NCBI GenBank assembly: GCA_009746045.1
Contig: RPFO01001095.1
Coordinates: forward strand, 27,501 to 75,267
Direction: 5' to 3'
DNA from: Mesostigma viride
Taxonomy: Eukaryota; Streptophyta; Mesostigmatophyceae; Mesostigmatales; Mesostigmataceae
DNA length: 47,767 nucleotides
Made by a program: the position numbers and the translations under genes. Under the pieces are notes generated by a model. It was not told the DNA's origin. It ran no database searches and saw nothing but the letters and a program-made list of their open reading frames with translations. Shown in pieces: positions 36,051 to 46,400 of the stretch (within the stretch, counting starts at the first letter, position 1; each line of letters opens with the position of its first letter).

Positions 36051-36390
36051 CTTGAGCTTTCTTTTTTGAGATCAATAGAGTCCCCTTCCATGATCATGTG
36101 CGTGATCTGGTTATGATTTTCATCTATGGCGTGTGTGGCCACATCGTGTATTTACAACTTTCTAGCCATGGATAACTAGGTAACCATAAATTGGTTACCA
36201 TGATAACTAGGTAAAAACGTGTTGGTTTCAGAATACATGTGATCGCTGCATTGTCATCTACAATGTACAAATCAATCACGGATTTCGGGGCTACGGATTT
36301 CGGGGCTAAGTTTTTGTGGGTAGAGATTGGCAAGGGTGTCTTTATCTTGCCACTTGGTCACTTGGTGTGCATTACGTCTGTTCTTGCGTT
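36051..36390. other. Unique sequence with a small hairpin
   Basis: No convincing gene. It contains an 8-bp hairpin, GGTAACCA/TGGTTACC at 36179-36199, lying between direct repeats of ataactaggtaa, and a 15-bp duplication ggatttcggggctac at about 36281-36308. Confidence 0.5.
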
Positions 36391-36700
36391 GGAGTCAAAA
36401 AACTGTCCGTGTGTGGTGGTGGACTTTTCCTCACGGGCAGTCGCCATATGTCATACAAGCACTTGTTCGGCGTACCACTAGCTCATGTATGTCACCATTG
36501 TAATTTTGCGTTGTAACAGCATTTCTCGGAGCCAACGGCCGTTGGACTCAAAAAACTGACCGTGTGTGGTGGTGGACTTTTCCTCACGGGCAGTCGCCAT
36601 ATGTCATACAAGCACTTGTTCGGCGTACCACTAGCTCGTGGATGTCACCATTGTAATTTTGAGTTGTAACAGCATTTCTCGGAGCCAACGGCCGTTGGAC
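36391..36700. repeat. 153-bp tandem duplication with CCAACGGCCGTTGG
   Basis: Two adjacent ~153-bp copies, each ending atttctcggag before the palindrome. The palindromes start at 36532 and 36685. The sequence after each (actcaaaaaactg, acttcgaaaaactg) partly mirrors the sequence before it, which extends the inverted symmetry beyond 14 bp. Confidence 0.9.
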
Positions 36701-36942
36701 TTCGAAAAACTGATAGCCTTGTCTGAAGGTGTGTGCGTGAATGGCACATGTGCATCGTCGGGGGGAGTTTTCTCAAGAGCCACATGTGGTAGTGTAAGGT
36801 GGGCATGCTTAGTGCGTACGGGTGGGAGGGACAAGAGGTGCAGAAGTTGACGGCTTTTGACCTTGGGAAATGACACGGCACACATAAGACAACAAAGTGA
36901 TAATTTTAATGTCTTTACGGGTGTACTGTCAATTTCTCCGAG

Positions 36943-36956
36943 CCAACGGCCGTTGG
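36943..36956. promoter_or_regulatory. CCAACGGCCGTTGG palindrome
   Basis: Exact copy flanked by tttctccgag and actctcgaaact, the same context type as 36532 and 36685. It lies about 70 bp from the retrotransposon. Confidence 0.8.
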
Positions 36957-37025
36957 ACTCTCGAAACTCTCCTGTCTACAAACTGTGTGCGTGCGATGGC
37001 ACTTGTTCCATGTGCCGGGGGGGGG

Positions 37026-37030
37026 GTGAG
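37026..37030. other. Target-site duplication, left (GTGAG)
   Basis: GTGAG directly before the left LTR, matched by GTGAG at 45533-45537 directly after the right LTR. Five base pairs is usual for Copia integration. Confidence 0.9.
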
Positions 37031-37485
37031 AGTTGGATGGAGACTAGGGACGACGAACAACTGCGAAAGCTGAGAGCGAATGATGATTGTATTACAATAA
37101 TACAATGAGAGAGAGATGAAAGCTGAGGGCTCAGAATGGAACTGGGCAGACTCGGGTGCTGTGGCACTCCCCAGTGCTACGCCTATATGCCTATGGCGGT
37201 GCTACCTGCAGCACACGACCAGTGGACAAGTGTACACTGCAATGCCATGCGACCACGTCACTAGCATCCAGCTAAGACTCGGCCCGTCAGGCCCGGCTAC
37301 ACCGGACCTGGCGGGTCGAACTAGCACCTAGGAACAGTCTGGCACTAACCGCACATCGGTCCACATGACACTTCAGTACCGTACACCCTGCCGTACTGTA
37401 CTGAGGTGTCCCGCTCAGCCGCGGTAGGCAATACGCGGCGCGCAGGCCGGAAATCCGTGTGTCAGCCTAAGCATCTCATCTAACT
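37031..37485 (-). repeat. 3' LTR of the retrotransposon
   Basis: 455 bp, aligning to 45078-45532 at a constant offset of 8047. Differences noticed are an A/G at about 37320 and a T/C at about 37372. The ends form an imperfect 9-bp inverted repeat (AGTTGGATG / CATCTAACT). An inverted repeat gacac(t/c)tcagtac / gtactgaggtgtc lies at about 37367-37410, with one mismatch in this copy. Confidence 0.95.
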
Positions 37486-38550
37486 CCCATTATGTTTTCC
37501 TTTCAGGTTGAAGGCTAGCGACTTCAAGCCTGACCCTGCCCAGCTAGGAGACTGACTCCAAGCTGACTGAGGTGCTGAGCAACTGACACCCATACTGCAA
37601 CATCTGGACTGAAAAAGATGGGCCCCAGAACTCGTGCAATACTTGTGATGGCATCACGTTTAGCTCAACATGCCCGGGGAGTTCCTCCTCCTCGCGAGCT
37701 CACAAGGGAGATAGCTATGCCTGTCTGCCTATCCAGGGAGTGCACCACCAGCCAAGAGAGCCCTTGTAAAAAAATGCCAAGGTAACCGTTTAAGAGGTTC
37801 CATGTTGTTCCATCATCATCGCCCACTCAGAGAGAAAATACCCAGCCAGGCTGGGTCAACTGAGCTCAGGTTACCTGCAACCTGAGGAGTGACAGTGGAC
37901 AGGTTTATTGCACCCTGCACTGTCCATGTTGTACCTGCACAACATGTGAGGACCAGCCACCCCTGCCCTGCACAGAGGGGGCTGAAGTCCGAGTGACAGG
38001 TGACAGGACTATGACATCCTGGACCTGGCCACATTGCACCTGCACAACGTGGGAGACCAGCCACCCCTGCCCTGCACATGGGTGACTGAAGTCCTGGTGA
38101 CAGGTGACAGGAATATTTCATCCTGCACCTGTGCTGAGCACGTTGTACTAGACAACATGACAGCACCCATGCCTTACTGCCACTGAACAGTAAGGCCAGG
38201 TGGCCCAGGATATCCACAGTGAACTGGGGTCCTGGGTAACCACCTGTCAAGGGAGCTTTGACCCTCCACTTGAATGGGGGCACCTGAGCCACTGAGCTCA
38301 AGGCCATTCCACCAAGGCATACGCCCTAGGGAATAAAGGTGTGAGATACATCCCATGCCCACCTATGAAGGTGTGCATAACGAAATTCCATGGTGTTGAG
38401 AAAATCAAAACAGATTTTATTGGGCATAGGGCACGCAGATGTATGAAAACAGACTCCAACCAACCCCCCTTGCTGGAAGCCACAACCTACCCCTTGGACC
38501 TGCCCAAGGGGTACTGGGTGACCTAGGCGGCCCTGGTGAACAGGACCCTG
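37486..38550 (-). other. Noncoding region between pol and the 3' LTR
   Basis: About 1.07 kb with no recognised gene. It contains two ~104-bp tandem units at about 37900-38120, sharing gaccagccacccctgccctg and gtgacaggtgacagga. Confidence 0.7.
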
Positions 38551-39978
38551 CTAGGCGTCCCCCCTATGGGGCAGGGTTGCCTGCTTGCCATAGGGGTTCA
38601 TCAAGTGGTACAACAGCTGATATTGTTCAGCTGCCTGCTGAGGCACTTTAGTGAGTGCATCAGCAGCGTTGTGTTTGTCCTCCACGTGACGGGTGGACTC
38701 CCAGTAGGTGGACTCCTGTTTCAGGACCACCCAGTCAAGATCAGTGTGGACAGCATAGGGGTTAGCAAGGAAACTGAGGACTGACTGACTGTCAGTGAGC
38801 AAGTGTGCCACCACCCCAGCATTGCTGCCTGCTTGCATCTGCAACCAAACCAGCACATGATTCAAGTACCTGGCATGAAGCACTGCTGACACCACTGCCC
38901 TGCACTCAGCAGCATTGCTGCTGACAGCCTTGCGTCTATGCAACCGGCTGTACCATGAAATGAGAGACAAGGGTGCATCATCATTCTGCACAAAATACAA
39001 GCCTGACTCCCTTGCCTGCATCTTGGTAATCTGCCTGGACTCCATGGAACTATCCATCATAGCTTGGATGTGAATGGTTTTGTGGAGATCCAAGGAGTGC
39101 AAGATAAGGGGAGGGCCCTCCTGGAGAGTTTTGGTGATGGCTTTGTGACCTACTTGCATCAAGACATCATCATCAACTCTGCTAACCACAGCCAGGTGAG
39201 GTGCACACGTTGAGCACAACCACCCCAGCTTGCCTCTAATGGTAGGACAGGCTCCAGGTTTGATTTTTGTTTGCAAAACCTCCAAGCAGCTGTGCATGTA
39301 ATCATTGGGAGAGTAGAGTGCACACACCCACTGGTTTTGATGCTGCTGGAGTTGTAACATTGTGCCACAAAATTTTATGGCAGTGGTGCCCAGCTCTACT
39401 TGCTTGCCAATCTCAAAATGCTGTGACACTTGTTGAATAAAATCATCCACAGCACGCCTTGGCCCAGCAATCAGCTGATCATCCCCATGCCACACAAAGG
39501 TGAGAATGCCATGAGGGTGTGGGACCACAAAGAAGCAAGGGTCTATGTCATCATATCTAGCCCCTAACTTTTCAAACACAGCCTGAGCTGACATCCTGAA
39601 AATGCGAGGAGCTGATTGCAGCCCTTCAACACCTATGTTAGCTTTCAGGTACTGCTGAGGGATGTGTTTTGCCCAAACTCTGGGAGTGGAGACTACGTAC
39701 ACCTGACCATGCCACACTTGTTGTGCTATCTCAGGTGAGCCTTTCAGGAAAGCCCTTTTAATGTCTGTAGCCTTACAGATATAGTCATCCCCATCATTGA
39801 GATGACCCACAAAGACAGACAGCAAGATTTTTAGGGATGTTTGCTGAATGCCTGGCGTGTACAACTCTGCCTCTGTCAGATCAGTGGTGCCCTTGAACTC
39901 TGTCACACAAGGTCTAGCATGAAAGATGACTGACCCATCTGCTGCTGGCTTATGTTTACACACAAACTTCAGGCGCAA
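38551..39978 (-). CDS. Copia reverse transcriptase and RNase H segment of pol
   Basis: 475 codons on the minus strand. Reverse transcriptase: HKPAADGSVIFHARPC near the start, KATDIKRAFLKG (first catalytic Asp) about residues 68-79, RYDDIDPCFFV, then TFVWHGDDQLIAGP, the position of the usual YVDD box. Tyr-Val is replaced by His-Gly, but both aspartates remain. RNase H: MMDSSMESR, SSNAAECRAV, LLTDSQSV and HVEDKHNAADALTK supply the usual acidic residues. The frame is open upstream of the first Met (YSPVTPIDKKPAGCKHLRL) and abuts the preceding pol frame. A -1 shift at an ACTCCCC site near 40020 would join the two, whether programmed, mutational or a consensus error. A fused polyprotein is the likely product. 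Confidence 0.88.
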   Translation of the reverse strand: MRLKFVCKHKPAADGSVIFHARPCVTEFKGTTDLTEAELYTPGIQQTSLKILLSVFVGHLNDGDDYICKATDIKRAFLKGSPEIAQQVWHGQVYVVSTPRVWAKHIPQQYLKANIGVEGLQSAPRIFRMSAQAVFEKLGARYDDIDPCFFVVPHPHGILTFVWHGDDQLIAGPRRAVDDFIQQVSQHFEIGKQVELGTTAIKFCGTMLQLQQHQNQWVCALYSPNDYMHSCLEVLQTKIKPGACPTIRGKLGWLCSTCAPHLAVVSRVDDDVLMQVGHKAITKTLQEGPPLILHSLDLHKTIHIQAMMDSSMESRQITKMQARESGLYFVQNDDAPLSLISWYSRLHRRKAVSSNAAECRAVVSAVLHARYLNHVLVWLQMQAGSNAGVVAHLLTDSQSVLSFLANPYAVHTDLDWVVLKQESTYWESTRHVEDKHNAADALTKVPQQAAEQYQLLYHLMNPYGKQATLPHRGDA

Positions 39979-42311
39979 GTGCTTGCACCCTGCAGGCTTT
40001 TTGTCAATAGGTGTGACAGGGGAGTATGAGAAGGACTAAGAGGATCTGGCACTACCCATTCTTCCCTGGCCTTGTTAAAGGCCTCCACCCATTTTAGGAA
40101 TCCTATGTGTGTGCGACAGTCTTGCTCTATCTGTTCATAAGAAAGAGGAGACATTTTAGCCACATCATGCTTGCCCAATCCAAATGAGTTGGGATGAAGT
40201 TTTTGGTTGTGAACCAGGTCTGCCACACAGGGTTCTTGCCCTGGGGCATACTTGGGTGTAGCAAATTTTACAGAAGCAATGTTGGTGTTAAGAAGTTTTT
40301 CAAGAGAAATTTTGAAATGATTCAGATCAACACCACCCATGTCCTGGATGGATAGTCTATCACTGGATATGAGGACACCAGGGTAACAGAGAAAAGGATC
40401 CCCCAACAAAGCATTCCCTTTATAACCTTCCAATACCTGAAAAGGAGTGGGGATACCGAGTATAGTCAACATGACCTGACCTAATACCTTGAGGGATGAC
40501 TGCCCTGAGAAATCAGCCACATGGTGCCAGGGTGAAGGTTCCAAAGGCAAATGGGGCACAGCCAGGGCACTGATAATGCTGACCTGGGCTTGTGTGTCCA
40601 CTGCAACCATAAATGGGCTATTGTCATTCTGCCCAACCTTCCCCACCTTAGCTGATCCTGCAGCAGTTTGAGCTTTGGCTCTATGAGCTGCTTGTAAAAT
40701 GCGAACAGCGTCTGCTAGGCTGCGTTTGGAAGGTGCAGCTAGTGGCTGAGCTATGTTCACACTTGTAGAGGTGATAGGTTGCTGATCACCTGTTTTGCCA
40801 ATGTGACCCTCTGCTGCAGGGGGCCAATCCTGCAGTGACTGCCTGCAATCATCAAGGGTGACCTGGGTGTCACAGTGGGTGTGGCTCTCACACTCACCAG
40901 TGGGTGTTCCAAACAACCACTCACTGGGCAACGCTGGGATGCCAGGCAACTGTACAGGGCTGTCGGCCAACAGCTCTTCCTCCTCTGCCACGTCTGACAC
41001 AGTTGGAAAATACAATTTCATCCTGTGAGGTGAACACCTGTGAATTTTTCCCGTGTCATTGTGTTTAACTAACACTGTCCTGCCAGTGGTGTTAAACTTT
41101 AGGATGGTGGCTGGCCCATGCCAGGTACCCACCTTGCCTAGTCCCGACTCCTTGTAGAATAGGACCTGATCCCCTTCTCTGAAGGTGGGACGTGGATGCT
41201 TTGCATCCTTGACAGCTAACCTGCTAGCTGTCTGTGCTCGCTGTGCGTTGTAGAGGGCTAGTACCTCAGGTGGATAAATGCCTGCATGCAATCCATCTGG
41301 TGTAATGACCACCCCTTGTGGGGTTTTCATGAGTGGCCTCCTGTTGAGGACTTGGCACAACCTGGTGGACCACAGAGCTCTGTCAGCATAGGACCCACTG
41401 TCAGCCAGCAGATTGCCATCTTCTTTGGCTACAAGGGTTTTAATGGACCTGATGGCCCTTTCAATAATGCCTTGCCTCTCATGATCTTCTAGCCCAGCCA
41501 GATCAATAGCCTCACACCCTGGTTCATTGGCAAGACATGTGAACTGCTGATCCAGTAACAATGCCTCCACAGGGTAGTACCTGGCCTGAGCAATCAAGAG
41601 AGCCCTGAGCAACTGTGTCTTGTCCATTCCAGGTAATGGTTCAATGGTTGTGTACCTTGACCATGCATCTTTAAGTGCCAAGTAAGATTGTCCTTTGATA
41701 TGAAAGACATCTCCTACCACCCTGCCCTTGCTCTTAGGTGGGGTAGCTACATGCCACTTAGGGGGTTTGGGTGCATTGAACTGACAATGCTGGCAGTGGG
41801 ATCTGACCACCTGGCATGCACGTCTGAGTGCTGCCCCCCCTATTGCTGCTGCCACCACCTCTGCACTCACTTCATGCCCATAAAGGAAATGCAACTGCAA
41901 AGCAAGCTCCTGAAAACTGATCTGAGCATCCTCTGCTGGGGACACTCTGCACACCTTGGGAACCATAGATGTGAAGGTTGGTTTAGAGACATAATCTTCT
42001 GAAACCAGCTGTAGCACCTTTCCAGAACTGCTCACTGCTCTGACAGTGGGGCATGCAGAAGAAGAAGGTGAAGCAGGCACACTCAAGCCAGCATGAGAGG
42101 GAGACTCACACTTCTTGCCGTAAGGAGGCCGCTTGCAGTCCTTGGGGTCACCGTGGGGCGGCCCGTGGCACTTGTGGCACAGGACGTCCAAATGCCCCAG
42201 CTCGTCCACGTTCTTGCGGCAGGTGGGCCGCAGGTGGTACTTCATGCCACAGCGGGTGCACCGCTGAGAAGACTTGTCCTCCTTGTCCTGCTTCTTGTTG
42301 TTGTTGTTGTT

Positions 42312-42359
<48 letters not shown>

Positions 42360-43049
42360 ACTGTTGTTGTTGTTGTTGCTGGAGCTGCCCCCCTTGGAGG
42401 GAGACTGCCCCTTACCCTTGCCCTTGCCCCAGCCCCTGCCCTTGCCCTTGCCCTTGCCCTTGCCCTTGCCCTTGCCCTTAAACATTTGTCCCAGCAGGGA
42501 CTTGACTTCTGCCATAGTGACAGGTCTCTTGCTCCTGTCTTCCCTCTCCCTATCCTCCTCCTCCCTCTCTTCCCCCCTGACCCTCTTTACAGAGGTGCCC
42601 ATGGCCCCCTGGCTAAGGGGAGCCAAGGCCAGCTTGATATAATCCAATGCCTCCTTCATGTCCTCCCAGTACTTTGCCATTCCTGTTGCAAGCATAGCGT
42701 AGGTGTTTTTGTCAAGTTTGAGTTTCTCAAGGAAGGAACGCAGCAAGAACTTGTGATCTAGCTGCTGGACATCAGGACGTGCTTTGATGGCTAGCTCATA
42801 TTTCTTTGTCTCAGCCACATAGTCCACTGATGTGACCCTGTATTCCTCTACCCACCTGAATGCCCCATAGATGTCCACAGATGAGGGGGTGGAGAGGAGG
42901 TCAGTTAGCTCCTTCATGAAAGCCTCCCAAACTGCCCTAGCCTGCGTGTCCTGCCACTTGGGATACCTACGCTGGAAGACAAGAATGAGATTCTGAATCT
43001 GAGAAGAGGACTGATGGTAAAATCCCCCTGCATGAGAGATCCAAACCAA
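39969..43049 (-). CDS. Gag C-terminus, integrase and protease-like segment of gag-pol
   Basis: 1026 codons. Residues 1-150 look like a Copia Gag core. About 190-215 is a (GK)n stretch and 225-252 is poly-Asn. A CCHC zinc knuckle, CTRCGMKYHLRPTC, is at about 264-277, with a second CHKCHGPPHGDPKDC after it. Integrase: His/Cys finger (HFLYGH ... HCQHC) about 387-425; core residues in GDVF, LLLDQQF and GIIERAIRSIK with 29 residues between the last two, and an SH3-like tail (GTWHGPATILKF). A retropepsin-like motif, FMVAVDTQAQVSII, follows at about 812-826 with DTQ in place of DTG. Placing protease after integrase differs from the normal Copia order. The first Met is not the true start, as gag-like sequence continues upstream in other frames. 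Confidence 0.82.
42294..42378. repeat. GTT/AAC trinucleotide microsatellite in gag
   Basis: Nearly pure GTT repeats on the plus strand, coding poly-Asn on the minus strand. A second low-complexity tract, tgcccttgccctt, follows at about 42410-42480 and codes Lys-Gly repeats. Confidence 0.95.
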
Positions 43050-45033
43050 TTCTTGACATTCAGTTCCTCCCTAGCCAGCTGCAGAGAGAGAAGTGCATGA
43101 TTCCCCTGCTCCCTAGTATACCCCTCAGGCAGCCCCCTGACATTAATCCTATCCACAGGACGGTTTTCATTGTAAGTGGGCAACCTAGAGGGGGATGCAG
43201 GGGGAGAGGGAGAAGATGGTGTTGCTGCTGCAGCATTCACAGGAGAGACCTGCTGAGAGGGAAGTGCTACTTGAGTGAGCTGAGCAGGATGGGCAAACAT
43301 GGGCTGTGTAGGAGGGTTAGACAACATAGGGGTGGGCTGGTGGGGGTGTGAGTGTGTGTCACTTCCCGCCTCCTGCTGCGGGCCTCCTCCCAATCATGGA
43401 AGGTGGGAGAGAGGGACACTTCATCGTCAGTAGGGTTAGTAAGATTGTGATGCAACCAGGTAGGCAGAGTTAGCCACCTACCCGCCCCTCTCAGGATGGC
43501 GTTGTGTAGGAGCTCCAGCAAACGCACCAGACGCACCCTGCTGCCCTGCACCCTCCTCCCTGAGAGGAGAGCCTGCAGGGCAGGCAGCAGGTCGTCGCAC
43601 ACCCTGCGTGTGCCCTCTTGGAGGTTGGGCAGGCCCAGGATGTGCGTGATGATTGCACACACCAGGCTGCCCGCCTCCGCGACGTGCATCTGCTGGCTCC
43701 TGTCGGCCAGCCCACGGAAGGAGGCTGTGGCTGTCTGTATGGCACGCCACACGGCCTCATCACCAGGGTGATGAAGTCGCGACCTTGCAGGTCGCCCTCC
43801 AGCAGTGCTGGTTGCTGCCCAGCTGCGGTGGGACCCTGGGGCCCCTCCGGCCCTGCCAGGGACTTGTCCTTGTTGCGACTAGAGGGGGCCTGCCCCCCAG
43901 AGCCGCTGGAGGTGCCCGTGACACCCTCCATGGGGGCTGCATCCCCCGCCAGCGCCGGAGGCGCCGGCGTCGCTGCCGGGGTCCCTGCGACCCCGGGCGC
44001 TTGTGTCGCCGCCGGGGTCCCTGCGACCCCGGTGGCCTCCTCAGCCACCTGGCCCCCCACGCGGGGCGGGGGAGCCTGCGGCTGAGGTTGGACCCTCTGA
44101 CCTGCCAGAGGGTCCTGGGTGGCTTCACCACCCATGGGCGTGTTGGGGGCGTCTGCCGCCCCGCGCCCCGTCGCAGGCGGCATCGCAGCCGCCTCACGCC
44201 TATCCGGGCCCCAGCCAACTGGCGTGACTTGGGGCCACGCTGGCAACGGAGTCAGCGCGATCTCTGGTCTGGAGACCACGCGCAGCGCCTCTCTCTGGCG
44301 CTGCCTGGACGCCCACTGATCAACAGTGCCGGGGTTGTGCCGCGGCCGATTGGCGAAACAGTACAGCCAAACCGCCACCTGAACCAGTGGGAGCTGCATC
44401 CTAAGACGCCCCTCGATCAGCGAGTGCACCCGATGAACCTCTATCGCGTGTATCTGCTCATCTGGAAGCAACTGAAAACGATCGAGCAAGATCCGGCCGT
44501 TCACCGCAATGAACGCCGGGATGTCGTCCTCCCCAAGGGGGAGAAAATGGGGTGGGCGCCCGAACATGACCGGGGGCGGAACATGTTCCCCATACCGGTC
44601 AATGTCCATGGTGGCCATCTGTCGGCCCACGGAAAGGTTGCCAGACGTCGCAGGTGTCTGCGACGAAAGCTCAAGCGAAGGCCGAGGCCTCGCAGGCGGC
44701 ACCTCGCCATCCTCCTCGGAGGAATCACTCCGCTCACGACCCCCGTCACCTGCGACGGGGAACGTCGTGCCCGGGGGACCTGCCCCCCAGGTGCCATGGC
44801 GGACGAACCGCCAGTGGCAAACGGCCGCCCGCTCGCCATCCCCCGGGCGCCGGGCCCCACCTGCGGGCCCCGACGCCTGGGTTGGTCAGCGACCACCGTG
44901 CGGAAGGGACGTTGGGCGTCACCCTCGCATCGGTGGTGGAGGGCGTGCCCTCCGGCGAAAGGCGGGGTGAGGTGCGCCTGGCAGGCGCCTTCCCCTTGTT
45001 GTTGTTGCCGTTGTTGCCGTTGTTGGAAGCCAT
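43050..45033 (-). pseudogene. N-terminal gag region, interrupted by frame breaks
   Basis: Protein-like sequence passes between frames. It starts at Met 45033 (MASNNGNNGNNNKGKAPARR), leaves that frame by 44746, and continues in the frame open to 43491 (GDGGRERSDSSEEDGE, then MDIDRYGEHVPPPVMFGRP and a Pro/Ala-rich stretch). A shift at about 43755 leads to DEAVWRAIQTATASFRGL. Another near 43395 leads to LGGGPQQEAG, and one near 43050 leads into the main gag-pol frame. At least four indels are needed. This region is GC-rich and low in complexity, so sequencing indels are as plausible as decay. It would encode the capsid-like N-terminal part. Confidence 0.7.
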
Positions 45034-45054
45034 ATCTTTTTTTTTTGCTTAAAA

Positions 45055-45077
45055 AAAATATCGAACTTTTCAGTCCA
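45055..45077 (-). promoter_or_regulatory. Candidate tRNA primer-binding site
   Basis: Immediately inside the 5' LTR on the minus strand the sequence begins TGGACTGAAAAGTTCGAT. TGG pairs with a tRNA CCA end. It is not the common plant initiator-Met site (TGGTATCAGAGC), so the primer tRNA is unidentified. Confidence 0.55.
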
Positions 45078-45532
45078 AGTTGGATGGAGACTAGGGACGA
45101 CGAACAACTGCGAAAGCTGAGAGCGAATGATGATTGTATTACAATAATACAATGAGAGAGAGATGAAAGCTGAGGGCTCAGAATGGAACTGGGCAGACTC
45201 GGGTGCTGTGGCACTCCCCAGTGCTACGCCTATATGCCTATGGCGGTGCTACCTGCAGCACACGACCAGTGGACAAGTGTACACTGCAATGCCATGCGAC
45301 CACGTCACTAGCATCCAGCTAAGACTCGGCCCGTCAGGCCCGGCTACACCGGACCTGGCGGGTCGAGCTAGCACCTAGGAACAGTCTGGCACTAACCGCA
45401 CATCGGTCCACATGACACCTCAGTACCGTACACCCTGCCGTACTGTACTGAGGTGTCCCGCTCAGCCGCGGTAGGCAATACGCGGCGCGCAGGCCGGAAA
45501 TCCGTGTGTCAGCCTAAGCATCTCATCTAACT
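45078..45532 (-). repeat. 5' LTR of the retrotransposon
   Basis: 455 bp, near-identical to 37031-37485. It carries a perfect 13-bp inverted repeat, gacacctcagtac / gtactgaggtgtc, at 45414-45457, and a gtattacaataatac palindrome near the inner end. Confidence 0.95.
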
Positions 45533-46400
45533 GTGAGAAATCTGTCGTTCATTAATTTGTGCCTCGTCGGGGTGGGCATGCATGAATTTGTGCCTCGTCG
45601 GGGTGGACATGCATGAAAGCATTTTCATTGGTACTCGGGGTTCAATATTTTTGTCTTGCTGTTGAAACGTCGACGTGCTCTTCTCCTGCTTTTTTTTTCC
45701 TACTCAACTGCCGTTGGTGCTTTTAAACTTGCCCAGCGTTATGACTAGGATGCCCTTCTTTACTGCTAGCCACCGCCCCTTGTGTACAATGCTAGAATTA
45801 GGCCGGGGTAATGGTACACGTCCACCGCGTCCCCAGTGCAAGGTTCGTGAATGCGCTGGTTCGTAAAAATTCGGCACTTGGAAGGTTCGAACACCTGACC
45901 CCACTTTCGTTATTTCAACATGCCCTGAACGAAAAAGCTGCGTAAAGGATACATTAACCGTTCCCTGTTATTCTTGATTATATTATTGCGATATCATGGA
46001 CGTACACACGCGGTTGGTGGTCCGTACATGCCAACTGCACTTGCAAACTGACTGACTGACTGCCTCCGTTACGCACTTGCGTGTGTTTCCGTACTTGCCA
46101 ACTGAACTTGCAAACTGACTGAATGACTGCCTCCGTTACGACTAACAAGTGAACGACGAGTGAGCTACTAAAGTTTTGTTCAGTTCATTGTGTCTATATG
46201 TACATAGCCGTTTCTTCAAAACCGTTGCGTGGATACCTTGATTCTGGGTTCGCTGATACTTGTTTTCCCATTTTAAATCTCCCGTCCATAATTGGATACA
46301 TGTAATGTAGGAGGATACCCACTTGCCCGAAATCCGCGTAACGGGTGATTAGTACTGCTGTAAGCGGAACCACAGACAAATCTGTCTAACGGGCTAACAT
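45533..46400. other. Noncoding DNA with small tandem duplications
   Basis: The target duplication GTGAG lies at 45533-45537. Two 31-bp units (aatttgtgcctcgtcgggg) start at 45554 and 45585. A degenerate tcaactgccgttgg is near 45703. Two 67-bp units (ccaactg(c/a)acttgcaaactg) start at 46031 and 46098. No gene is recognised. Confidence 0.6.

Larger units (their letters stand above)
37031..45532 (-). mobile_element. Copia-type LTR retrotransposon, full length, 8.5 kb
   Basis: Two 455-bp LTRs, GTGAG target duplications and gag/pol coding on the minus strand. A primer-binding-like site starting TGG abuts the 5' LTR (TGGACTGAAAAGTTCG, minus strand from 45077). A purine-rich GAAAGGAAAA lies near the 3' LTR. 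Only two LTR mismatches were noticed, suggesting a recent insertion, yet the coding region has several frame breaks. The LTR ends are AGTT...AACT rather than TG...CA. Domain order appears to be gag, integrase, protease, reverse transcriptase, RNase H. Confidence 0.93.

Noticed and set aside
36239-36481. An 80-codon open frame overlapping the 153-bp duplication
   Set aside because: No domain, and part of it is duplicated noncoding-like sequence with the palindrome.
42053-42761. Plus-strand Cys- or Leu-rich open frames near 42.3 kb
   Set aside because: Antisense translations of the poly-Asn and Lys-Gly tracts of gag.
43653-45155. A 500-codon plus-strand open frame in the gag region
   Set aside because: It is the antisense of GC-rich gag sequence and runs into the LTR. 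The minus-strand frames carry the recognisable retroelement domains.
45883-45905. Possible antisense tRNA T-arm (ggttcgaacacctgacc)
   Set aside because: The T-stem does not pair well, and no acceptor or anticodon arm was found nearby.
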